Shown: in pieces, positions 55,455 to 64,000 of the stretch | Layout: each line of letters starts with the position of its first letter | Position numbering within the stretch: position 1 is the stretch's first letter | NCBI GenBank assembly: GCA_027625915.1 | Contig: JANTQA010000029.1 | Location: forward strand, 9,300,001-9,364,000 | Direction of reading: 5' to 3' | Origin: Anaeramoeba flamelloides | Lineage: Eukaryota > Metamonada > Anaeramoebidae | DNA: 64,000 nucleotides | The notes under the pieces: generated by a model | Databases searched by the model: none | What the model saw: the letters and a program-made list of their open reading frames with translations, nothing else | Told to the model about the DNA's origin: nothing | Translations under genes and position numbers: made by a program

Positions 55455-58400
55455 CTATTAAGTAAAAGTTTTTTATTTTAAAAATAAAGAATATATTAAG
55501 ATTTAATTTGGGTATTGATGCGACTGAAATTAGAAAATCTTTTTTTTTTTTTTTTTTAATTGTTTATGTCCGCGATTGAATCATGAAATATTGACCTTGT
55601 ATGGAAGCAGTTATTTAAGAACTTAGTCGTAGGTTTGAATATGTATTTGTAAAAAATTAGAAAATCTTGTTTAGTTGATGATTTTTTCTTTTGTTTTTCT
55701 GATCTTGTAAATAAACAATCGTTTTTTTTTTTTTAAGAAATTATAGTTTTTTTTGAAAAAAAAAAAATTAGTTTTGATATTTATAATATTTGGCATTCAA
55801 TTATAAATTAACAAAGAAAATATAGACAGGGCACATATGTTTAAAAAAAGTTTGACAAAAAAGTTTTTTTAAAGAATCATGAAAATAGTCCAATTGAAGA
55901 ATGTCAATATTTTAGAGAGATAATTTTGAAAACTTTTTTATCACCCTTCCTTAAAATAACTCTTATTGTGCTTAATTCAGAATGATAATAGTAATCAAAG
56001 AAAATATATAAATGGGATTTAAGTCTTCTCATTCCCAAACAATCAAATAACTATAAAAAAGAATCAATTAAATGAAAAATTGGTTAGATTCAAATCTAAA
56101 AAATAATTTGTATCAAAATTCCTGTTCATCTGGATTTTTGTGTAAACACTTTTATGAATTTTTGATGAAAATTTTTTGGTAATTTGTTTTAATAAGAATT
56201 AATCTAGTTTGCCATTTGATAAATAATTTTAGAATTTATTTGTGTTATAATTGTTTCTGTCTAACTTACCAAAACATTTCACGAAATTTAGTATTTTTCT
56301 CTTTTAACAAATACAAACAAAATTCCTGATTTTTTATAAAGAAAAAAATGACAAGGAGAAAAATGGTATTACAAATACAATAGGTATTAAACTGAAATTA
56401 ACCTATCGGTTAAATGTTATCTTGTTTTTTCTTTTTTTGATTTTAGGTTTTAGAAGTAACAATTTACAAGACTATTTCCTGAGGCAATTCAGTAAATTAT
56501 ATAAAAAAAAAAAAAAAAAAAATTTATATATATATAATCATTTTAGAAAAGTGAAAACTGTTTTTTTTATGAGATTTATCAGAATTAAAAGTTTTTTAAA
56601 GTTTTATGTTTTAAGATTGCGAAAAAAATTTTTTTAAAAAAAGTGCTTTCCTTCACACCCTAACCTCTACACCACATTTAAAGGTTGATCCTTCACTTTT
56701 TTAAAACAGAAAACTGGATAAAAGTTTTAATTCTGAAAAAGTTTTCACTTTTTTAAAAAAGAAAACTTTCAAAAAGTTTTGGTTCTGAAAAAGTTTTTAC
56801 TTTTTTAAAACAGAAAGCTGGATAAAAGTTTTAAAAAAGTCTTCACTTTTTTAAAAAGACTTTACCATTTTTTTGATTTTTTCTTGAATTGAAAATACTA
56901 AACTAAAATTTTACGTTTCTAGAAAATCCGAACAATTAAAATCGGTTTTCTGTGATTATTTTAATGTTCAAAACTAGATTCTTTGTCATTTGTTTTCATT
57001 TTAGAAGTTTAGTTTTATTTTTTAACTAAAAATCTTCCGATCCGATCATTTTTAAGAATTTGTCATCGATTTTTCTGTATGGTTATGTTTATATTCTAAA
57101 TTAGACTAAAAACCGAAATAGAATAAAATTAAAAATTACAATAATATCGCCTACTATTTCTTGTAATAAACCTAAAATAACCTGATTCATCCACTTAAAT
57201 GCACACTTACAAGATCTTTTATAAAAAATCAAGTTTTAGAAACTTTTTCTGAAATTGAATATTCAAATGATAAATATTAAAAGATGTAATTTAATAAACT
57301 TTAACAAATTCATATTTTTTTAAAATCAAAAAGATGTTTTTTAGGAATAGAGTCATTTTAAAAAAGTGTGACAAAAAAGTTTTTAAAAGTGGCTCTCAAA
57401 CTATTGACATTCTTCAATTGGAATATTTTCATGATTCTTTAAAAAAACTTTTTTGTAACACTTTTTTTAAAACGGTTTTATTTTTGGTTGTTTAAAATTG
57501 TTATTTGTTTTGGAATTATTAAATTTTATCTTTTTTACATTTTATATTGGATTCATGTTGTGATGTGCCGTAGAGTTATATAGGGTGCCTAGGTATTCCA
57601 AAATTGAAAAGAATTGAGTAAAATCAAAGATTTAACTTCATTCTTTTGAATTCTGGAAAACCTAACGGCGATTTTTTTAATTTTTGAAATAAAAAGAAAA
57701 TTTAATTTATTTTTAATTTATTTCAACAAGTAAAAAAAATCTAACTGCTGTTTTCTTGAGGTTTTCCGTTTTATTTTGAAAATCAATTGATTTTCGTTAG
57801 GTTTTTTTGAGTTTTCTAGGTTTTTTGGAAAATAAATTGATTTTTGTTAGGTTTTTTTTGAGGTTTATTATTGATTTTCCAAATAAATAGAAAACTCAAA
57901 AAAAATCTAACGAAAATATAAAAATTTTCAAAATATACAAAAAACTCAAAAAATATAACAGCACTTTTCCATAATTCAAAAGAATAGAGAAAAATCATAT
58001 AGATTTTACTCTATTCTTTTTAAATTCTAAAAAAGCTAACGAAAGTGTCCGTCAAGTGCCGTAGAGTGCCGCCAAGTGCCTAGGTTTTCTAGAATTCAAA
58101 AGAATTGAGAAAAAACAAAGATTTTACTGTATTGTTTTAAATTCTGGAAAAGCTAACAACAATTTTTTATAATTTTTGAAATTTTCTTTGTGTTTCTTAT
58201 ATTAAAAAAGCATAACTGTGGTTTTCTCGAGTTTAGAGAATAGAATAAAATCATATAATTTTAAATAACTTTTTTGAATTCTGGAAAAGCTAACGTCAGT
58301 TTTATTGGGGTTTTTCTGTTTGGTCTTGAAAATGTACCGATTTTCGTTAGGTTTTTTTTACTTTTTGAAATAAACCTACCGAAAATTTATTAAAATTTTC

Positions 58401-59904
58401 TGTGTATTTCAAAAATTAAAAAAAACCTAGAACACTTCAAAAATAAAATAGAAAAAGTAAAAAAAACCTAGAACACTTTAAGAATAAAACGGAAAAACTC
58501 AAGAAAAGCTAATAGGTTTTTTTTACTTGTTGAAATAAATTAAAAAAGATATTAATTTTCTTTTTATTTCAAAAATTAATAAAAAAACTAGCAACAACCC
58601 ATTCCATATAAATTATCGTAAATCGGAAAGTTATTAATTTGTTCGTTTTTTTTTTGATAATTATTGATAAATTGCAAAAAAAAAAATGTTTAAAAATATT
58701 TGGTTCAATTTCCATTTTAATAATTTGATAAAGTTGTTTTAAAAAAGTGTGACAAAAAATTTTTTTAGTAATGAACTGAAAATGCGTCTGTTGAGGTTTA
58801 TTAGCTGTACTAAAGAATAGTTCTACAAACTTTTTTGTCACACTTTTTTAAAACTACTTCAACTCTGCTTTCAAAGCATTTCACCCCAAAGAAGGTTTTG
58901 AAAATAAACTTATTTTTAACACTTTGTTCACGTTTAAATCGAAAACATTCTTGATTCAAAAATGATTGTAAAAATTTAAAAAATAGAAATTGATTTTTAA
59001 AGTTTCCCGTTTTATTTTGAATTTGCAAGTATTTATGTTGCTAATTCTGAATTTCTTTTTGAAAAACACACACAGATTTGTATTTATTGCTTTGAGTTAT
59101 GTTTCAGAACTCTGATAAGCCTTGGGTTTTTCACTTGAAGAAAATGACTGTTAGGGTCTTTGTTTTTTTTACTTATTTATTCGATTTCTTCTTTGAAGGA
59201 AAAGAATATAATTGCAGAATGGTTTTTGTTGATCCTTGGATGAGGGTTGAGATTTAAATTTTTTTAGATCATAAAAATAAATTGTTCAACTAAAACCAAG
59301 CATTGGTTAATGAAGAAATTCCAAAACAAAGAAAATTTGAAAATTAAAAAAAAAAAAAAGAATAAAAAAAAGCAAAAATAAAAATAAAAAATGTTTTTTT
59401 TAAAAAAAAAGTGATCGTAATTGAACCAAGGAAATTTTTTGTCATTAACTGTTGTGTCTTTGAGATTAAATCAATGGAATTGTGTTTTTCAAGAATAAAA
59501 AAAGATAAGGGAAAGAAAAGAAAAAGAAAAATAATTACATTGTTTTCTTTTTTAAGTTGTTCGATCGAAGTGTCTTTCTTTGGGTTTACAATTTTTGGTA
59601 ATAATTCGATGATTGGCTTGGAGAGCTTAAGCCAATTGTCGAATTGTTTTAAGAATTTTTGATTTTTTTCAAGCATTTCTTTTGGGGCTTTGTCTGTTTC
59701 ATTGACCTCTTTATACAATTTAATAAAATCTTCGTGTCTATTCGTTTTTTGAAGAACATTTAATTTTGAAATAGCAAGTTTTTTTTGGTTTTTGTTGTTA
59801 AAATCACGCTCTTCAAGAAATTTTAAGACCAAAAGAACGAAGTGATCGTCTAGGTACTTTGAGATGAAACTTGTGAGATCGTGTTTTGAACCTAATTCTG
59901 ACAT
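54492..59904 (-). CDS. EIF3E: Translation initiation factor eIF3 subunit E
   Basis: Exon 1 (59904-59539, 122 codons) and exon 2 (55454-54492) join in phase 0 across a 4,084 nt intron to give 442 residues, very close to the usual ~445 of eIF3e. The N-terminus (HDLTSFISKYLDDHFVLLVL KFLEE-like) matches the start of eIF3e; the join LKKENN/ITEENVNSLLQYSRG aligns without a gap to the conserved YRYAKFQYECGNY region. Then SLEYLKITQLLC, KTWLLHWALCYYF, ICPYLLRYLVIST, DPITEVVYQIY, DFFLHRFIEKF and FESFCRIHRSFY follow the PCI domain. eIF3e is a structural subunit of the eIF3 complex in 43S pre-initiation. The TTG at 55430 is internal. A basic Gln-rich tail ends in KKNRRKK-like residues. Confidence 0.94.
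55839..55955. mobile_element. GTGTGACAAAAAA hairpin, copy 1
   Basis: The left end is TTTAAAAAAAGTTTGACAAA AAAG-like and the right end ACTTTTTTATCACCC...TTAAAA, an imperfect inverted repeat. The interior ATTGAAGAATGTCAATATTT is the reverse complement of the interior of the copy at 57354, so the two copies lie in opposite orientation. This copy is the most diverged. Confidence 0.55.
56690..56868. repeat. Tandem repeat, about three ~55 bp units
   Basis: Units contain CACTTTTTTAAAACAGAAAA, CTGGATAAAAGTTTTAATTC and TGAAAAAGTTTT. They start near 56693, 56745 and 56801 and are imperfect. The unit shares CACTTTTTTAAAA with the termini of the neighbouring hairpin family. Confidence 0.6.
57354..57474. 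mobile_element. GTGTGACAAAAAA hairpin, copy 2
   Basis: Inverted ends ATTTTAAAAAAGTGTGACAA and TTTTGTAACACTTTTTTTAA enclose a ~60 bp interior (CTATTGACATTCTTCAATTG, ATTTTCATGATTCTTT). About 120 bp, no coding capacity. Confidence 0.65.
57550..58600. repeat. Irregular palindromic repeat field
   Basis: Motifs recur in both orientations: GTGCCGTAGAGTGCCGCCAA, GTGCCTAGGT, TTCAAAAGAATAGAGAAAAA, AAGATTTTACT, TTCTGGAAAAGCTAACG, TTTTCGTTAGGTTTTTTT and its complement. They resemble the motifs at 8160-9080. It looks like a scrambled satellite or several overlapping decayed elements. Confidence 0.5.
58732..58858. mobile_element. GTGTGACAAAAAA hairpin, copy 3
   Basis: The ends AGTTGTTTTAAAAAAGTGTG and CACACTTTTTTAAAACTACT are near-perfect inverted repeats of about 28 bp; the interior differs from the other two copies (GAACTGAAAATGCGTCTGTT). 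A non-autonomous DNA element is the likely explanation. Confidence 0.65.
59539..59904 (-). CDS. EIF3E: eIF3e exon 1
   Basis: ATG at 59904, 122 codons, ending LKKENN before a GTAATTATT donor at 59538. The frame runs on into Phe-rich intron sequence, which is not part of the protein. Confidence 0.93.
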
Positions 59905-62145
59905 TCGGTAAAATTATGAAGGATTAGAATTAAAAAAAAAATAAATAATTTTTCTCTTACACTATTTTGAGCTAATGAGTAAGCAAATTTTATTATCTTA
60001 AAAGTCAATAATTTTCCCAAAAACCAACAACAGTTTTCCTGTTACAAAGCTAATAATTTGTCTACAAAAGATTATTCACCTAAAATTTGAAAACATCGAA
60101 TAATTACTTTTAAAGAATCTTTTCAGCAATTTTTCAGTGATAAACCAATTTCTGGAAAATTTTATGTCTTCCAAGCTGAGAGGTTTTTTTAAAAAGTGAG
60201 TATTACTTGTATTTAAGTTAAAAATGGTATTTAATTATCACTTCATCTGTATTTTTCTTTTTTTTTTAAGGAGATTGTGTAAAAGTACAAAGGGCAATTT
60301 CTTAATTTTTAATATTGCTTTGATATATTTATAATTTTTTCATTTATTATGTTACCTATTCTAGAAGTTCTAAGGGGGGTGTCATTATATTTAATGGTAT
60401 CGAAAATTAACCATTCCACAGACTGGACGATTGAAAAAGTTGGGTTTGTTTGATATTTTTCAGATTTTGTAATTTCAGTTTCTTTTCGAAACCACTTTCT
60501 TTCTTATTTTTCAATCCAATTAAATACAAATTGAAATCATTGACTAGAATAACAAAAATTCTACTTATTGAGAGCATCATAGATTGTGTTCACCTTTAAT
60601 ACCAAAATCTAAATTAATTAAAAATTCTTTAACATTTAATAAAAACTTTATACCTTTTTTTAAAATCTATAAAAAGTTGAAGATCAATTAGTTAATAGCC
60701 AAAATATCATGAACCAACATCAAATACAATTTAAGATATTTTTTTCAAGTTTTTAATACTTTTGTAAATTATAAGTGATTGGTAACTATAATAAAAAAAA
60801 AAAAAAAAAAAAAAGAATAGCTAATAGTAAAATATGAGAAAATTATATGAACTTTAAAGAGATAAATAAAAGTAAAAATTTGATTACAATAAAAACAGAC
60901 TTACTGTAAATGTTTTTTATAGGAACCAATTATTGTTTTAACACGTATGATCCATTTTCACATTTTTAAAATTTTCAAGTTTCAATGTATTTACGATTTT
61001 TTTGAAAAATAAATAGTTTATTAAATGAAAAAAGAAATCTTATCATTTAAAAAAAGTGAACAAAAAACACTTTAAAATAAAAGTCCATAATTTTTATAAC
61101 AACTAAGTATTGAAAAATATAATTATTTCAAAAAAATCAAAATAATTATTCATGAACTTGAATGTGATCTCATTTCTTTAAGCAAATTATATAACGAATC
61201 AATTTTTTCTTTATATTTAACAAAAAAATCAAAGAAGAAAAAAACAAACAAAGAATTAAATTAAAAATTCACCCACAATACTTTTTTATAATCTTGGGAA
61301 TTTTGAATTTGAACCGTAAATGGATACTTTACAAGTCCATTCTTTTTGAATAATCATTAATAATACAATCTTAATTATTTCGGTGGGTTATAAATATTCT
61401 ATAGATTATTAGTGTTTTTATATTTTCCTTTTATTTCGAAAAAGATAGATAAAAAGATATCAAATCAATAATTATTAAAAAAATTAAAATAGCTATTATC
61501 AAATAACAAATTTTGATAATAAAAATCTGACATTCATACTAAAATAATAAATAAAAAAAATATTTACCATGGGTTCAAAATTTCAGGAAATTTTATAAAT
61601 ATTTTTGAATAAAAAAAAAATAGTCATTCCTTTATAATCTTCCAGGATTCAATATTTGATTTATATATATATATATATATATTTATGAAATAAAATTAAA
61701 GTTCCAATGTTATTTTATTCAAACAAACTCTAGAAAAAAAAAAAATACTCAAAGTGAGATTTGAAAAAAAGAAAAATGGTTTTGTAAAAAAAATATTTTT
61801 TTTTTTTTTTTTGTATTGATCATAAAACCTTAAACTGAAAAGGATAAAGTCTTTTTAACTAAAGTTTTCCTGTGTAAAAATCGTCTGTTTTAAAAATGGT
61901 TACTTGTTTGCCAAATTTTAATATGTATTCTTTTTTATAAATTTAAAATTTGTAAAAATCCTTATTTTTTATTTGAGGTGGGATGGGGGGTCTGTAGAGT
62001 TTCGAATTATAACGAGAATGGTGTAGTGTGGGAATTTCATTTATTGAATAGGTTCAAATTGATATTGGAAAAAAAAATTATTTTAGGAAATTTCTCTCTT
62101 TTTTTTACATTTTGACGATTTTTACTTTTGTATATTTTATTTCTA
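59905..62145. other. Intergenic region
   Basis: Upstream of eIF3e. AT-rich with poly(A) near 60791-60814, (TA)n at 61661-61681 and poly(T) near 61797-61812. No gene supported; one short GC-richer patch near 61978-62030 (GGGATGGGGGGTCTGTAGAG) has no frame. Confidence 0.5.
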
Positions 62146-62341
62146 CAGTCAGTTCCACTTTTAAGGCACAAACTACCAACGAAATTTAAGGCACAAAAAA
62201 ATCTCAAATAAAAGCACAAAATTTGGAATTTTTTTTTTTACAATTTATTTTACTAGAATCTGAATTTTGTGCCTTAATTTGAGATTTTTTGCGTGCCTTA
62301 AATTTTGTTGCAAGTTTGTGCCTTAAAAGTGGAACTGACTT
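62146..62341. mobile_element. Tc1/mariner-like MITE, copy 4 of 4
   Basis: 196 bp from CAGTCAGTTCCACTTTTAAG to CTTAAAAGTGGAACTGACTT, TA at 62144-62145 and 62342-62343. The arms are the best preserved of the four: TTTAAGGCACAAAAAAATCT pairs with the inverse block downstream, and each arm has three TTAAGGCACAAA-type motifs. Confidence 0.88.
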
Positions 62342-62751
62342 TATTGATTTTTTAATAAATAACATTGATTTTTATTTATTTTTTTTTATTATAAGATTTA
62401 TAGTCACTTAGTAAAAATGTGTCATTCTAAGGTTATTGATTAAGTAAAAATGATTGTTGGGAAAGAATTTTGATTTCTATTGGGATTTTCTTTTCTCTCC
62501 AGTAAATATCCAAATGAAAATTGATGTTTTTCTTCAATTTTCAATTACTGAGAATTTTGCTTTTTTTTTAATTTTGATGAAAATCTATTGATTTGTTATG
62601 TTGCCTCTTTTATACAGATATCAACTATAAATCAATATATACTATTCTACTCGTTTCTTATTTATTCTTAGGAGTTTTTTTTATAAAAAACATTATATAT
62701 TTAGTTTTTTATCCACCCTGACAGAAAAAAAAGTTTTTATTGGTTTTATTA

Positions 62752-62990
62752 TCAAAAAAAAAAAAAAAAAATTGATATTTGATTATAATCACCAAATCGT
62801 GTAAATTTTATTTTGGCATAAAGTAATTCAATTGAGTTAGTCAGAAGTTCTTTGATTACCGAAACATGTTTATTCTTGATTAAATAAAAAAAAAAATTTT
62901 GAGAGAAATGTATAGTTAGAAATTCATCTTTATTTTTATAACATTGTTCGCCAACAGTATGCACATGCGATGTTGAGGATCTAGTTTACA
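62752..62990 (-). CDS. Possible exon of an unidentified gene
   Basis: A minus-strand frame of mixed codon composition after a GTAAACTAG acceptor: SSTSHVHTVGEQCYKNKDEF, FFYLIKNKHVSVIKELLTN, SIELLYAKIKFTRFGDYNQI. The alternation of a hydrophobic strand and a helix is reminiscent of a longin-type domain (as in MON1), but the match is only a shape and I would not name it. The ends are uncertain; the last residues run into poly(A) of the plus strand. On the opposite strand a good GTAAAT donor lies at 62994, so the strand is not fully certain. Confidence 0.35.
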
Positions 62991-63930
62991 AAGGTAAATT
63001 TTTCACATCATAAAATCACTTTTTGACTTCAAATTTATTGTTTTGGAAAGGGCAAGTTTGTGGAGAAATAGAATTCCTGTTTTAAAAAAACCTATGTTTT
63101 TTTTTTTTTTTTTTGTTCAAACAACATATCTCTTTCGGGAAGGGTAAACACGATCCAAAGTAACACTAAATCTGAAATACATTAACCCATGGGACCTCGT
63201 AAATGGTATCCTAACAACGCCTCTCTTAATAGGTGATGAGTACAAAAGTTTTTTGATCTTGAATTTTTTTTTGAAATGAATAGTAAATTTTGCTTCATTA
63301 TTTCATATATTTTCTTGTTTTGTTATGTTTTTGATTGTTTTTTGAAACTTTGTTTTTCTCTTTACGAAAGACTTTATTTTTTAAAAAGTGATTTTTAAAA
63401 CGTTAAAAAAAGTCAATTTTTTGAAAATCTGGAAAATCTATTTTAAAAAGTTACTATTGATATCCTAAAAGGAATTAAAAAAATGATTCATTAGTACAGT
63501 GGTCCCCGTGGTTTTTTATTTTTTTAGATCAAAAACCATTTTCCAATGTTCGATTATAATAAACCCCTAATGGTCTAGACCTTATTTGTTATGTTTGTTT
63601 TGTGAAAAATTCTTTCTATAAGTTTATATTTTCTAGAAAAAATTTTAGTTATTAAATGAAAAGGAAAAAGGTTCATACTAGCAATAGAATTGAAGAACAT
63701 CATTGTGTACTCTATAACAAACATGTACTTCAAGGATTTAACTTCAATGTTCAATTTACTTTAAAATATAAATTTCTTTCATAAAAAATGCTTTGAAAAA
63801 TACCATCAATTGATCTAAAAATAAATGACTTTCGATAGAATTGAACTCCAACCCTTCACTTTTCGTCAAATTTTATTTTTTTACTCAATAGTTTAATTAA
63901 TTTTTAATTTTTATTTTTTTGTTTTGCCAG
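62991..63930. other. Unassigned sequence near window end
   Basis: AT-rich, except for 63120-63240, which is noticeably richer in GC and contains CGGGAAGGGTAAACACGATC and CCATGGGACCTCGTAAATGG. A minus frame of about 40 codons is open there (SSPIKRGVVRIPFTRSHGLM) but lacks clear splice sites. It may be an exon or an RNA; not decidable here. Confidence 0.3.
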
Positions 63931-64000
63931 GATCTCTTTTTGTACAAACACTCGAAATTAGCCCAAAGAATACATTACTAAAATATCTCCATTTTGGATC
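63931..64000 (+). CDS. Possible exon start, cut by window end
   Basis: A strong plus-strand acceptor (TTTTTTTGTTTTGCCAG) precedes an open frame SLFVQTLEISPKNTLLKYLH that runs off the window. Its phase would fit the GTAAAT donor at 62994 on the plus strand. The reverse strand is also open over this stretch (DPKWRYFSNVFFGLISSVC), so the assignment is weak. Confidence 0.3.

Larger units (their letters stand above)
55455..59538 (-). other. eIF3e intron 1, 4.1 kb, packed with short repeats
   Basis: It starts GTAATTATTTTTC and ends TTAATAG. It holds three copies of a GTGTGACAAAAAA hairpin family, a tandem repeat at 56690-56868 and an irregular GTAGAGTGCC repeat field at 57550-58600. No exon is needed inside it. 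Confidence 0.85.

Noticed and set aside
1-64000. tRNA, rRNA, CRISPR, retrovirus-like or Polinton-like elements
   Set aside because: No cloverleaf, rRNA core motif, direct-repeat/spacer array, LTR pair, integrase or capsid-like frame was seen.

Overview
The window is extremely AT-rich eukaryotic DNA with spliceosomal GT-AG introns, poly-Asn, poly-Asp and Lys/Glu-rich tracts inside otherwise conserved proteins, and a standard use of TAA/TGA as stops. The large BEACH, ankyrin/FN3/filamin/kinase-like and EML-type proteins with KEKE and NNNN insertions fit a free-living amoeboid protist. My best guess is an Anaeramoeba-like metamonad, but this rests on style of sequence and not on a marker gene; other AT-rich amoebae are possible. 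I saw no rRNA, tRNA or CRISPR array.

Layout. 1-1065 (+): 3' part of a TM1586-type nitroreductase, cut by the window edge. 1.4-2.9 kb: a cluster of nested hairpin repeats. 3466-3660: first of four copies of a short TA-flanked Tc1/mariner-like MITE. 3675-3955: one copy of a ~280 bp dispersed repeat whose other copy lies at 14.45 kb. 3992-7023 (-): a long coiled-coil protein. 7.0-10.8 kb: no convincing gene. 10826-30205 (-): one seven-exon gene for a 3,917-residue BEACH protein (lectin-like fold, PH-BEACH, BEACH, WD40), which appears as scattered open frames until its exons are joined. 30504-31028 (+): a 5'-truncated LINE with poly(A) and target-site duplication, inserted about 300 bp upstream of the BEACH start; 32.4-33.2 kb: a probable older LINE relic. 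33794-37201 (-): a three-exon gene fusing a C2 domain to an EML-type WD40 propeller. 37.2-42.7 kb: repeats only. 42707-51793 (+): a two-exon gene with a 4.5 kb intron for ankyrin repeats, two FN3 domains, filamin repeats, a pseudokinase and a PARP-like C-terminus. 53287-53529 (-): small Cys-rich frame. 54492-59904 (-): two-exon eIF3e gene with a 4.1 kb intron full of short repeats. 60-64 kb: a fourth MITE copy and fragments of one or two genes running past the edge.

The genes do not form a pathway. Themes are membrane/cytoskeletal scaffolds (BEACH, C2-EML, filamin/ankyrin), a translation initiation factor and a redox enzyme. The main biological interest is (1) the ankyrin-FN3-filamin-pseudokinase-ART-like fusion, in which both enzyme-like domains look catalytically altered, (2) the C2-EML fusion, and (3) several small transposon-like and dispersed repeat families that fill kilobase introns. 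Intron lengths are bimodal: about 95-500 nt, and 2.9-4.5 kb. All exon joins are my reading of phase, splice dinucleotides and homology; none is backed by transcripts.
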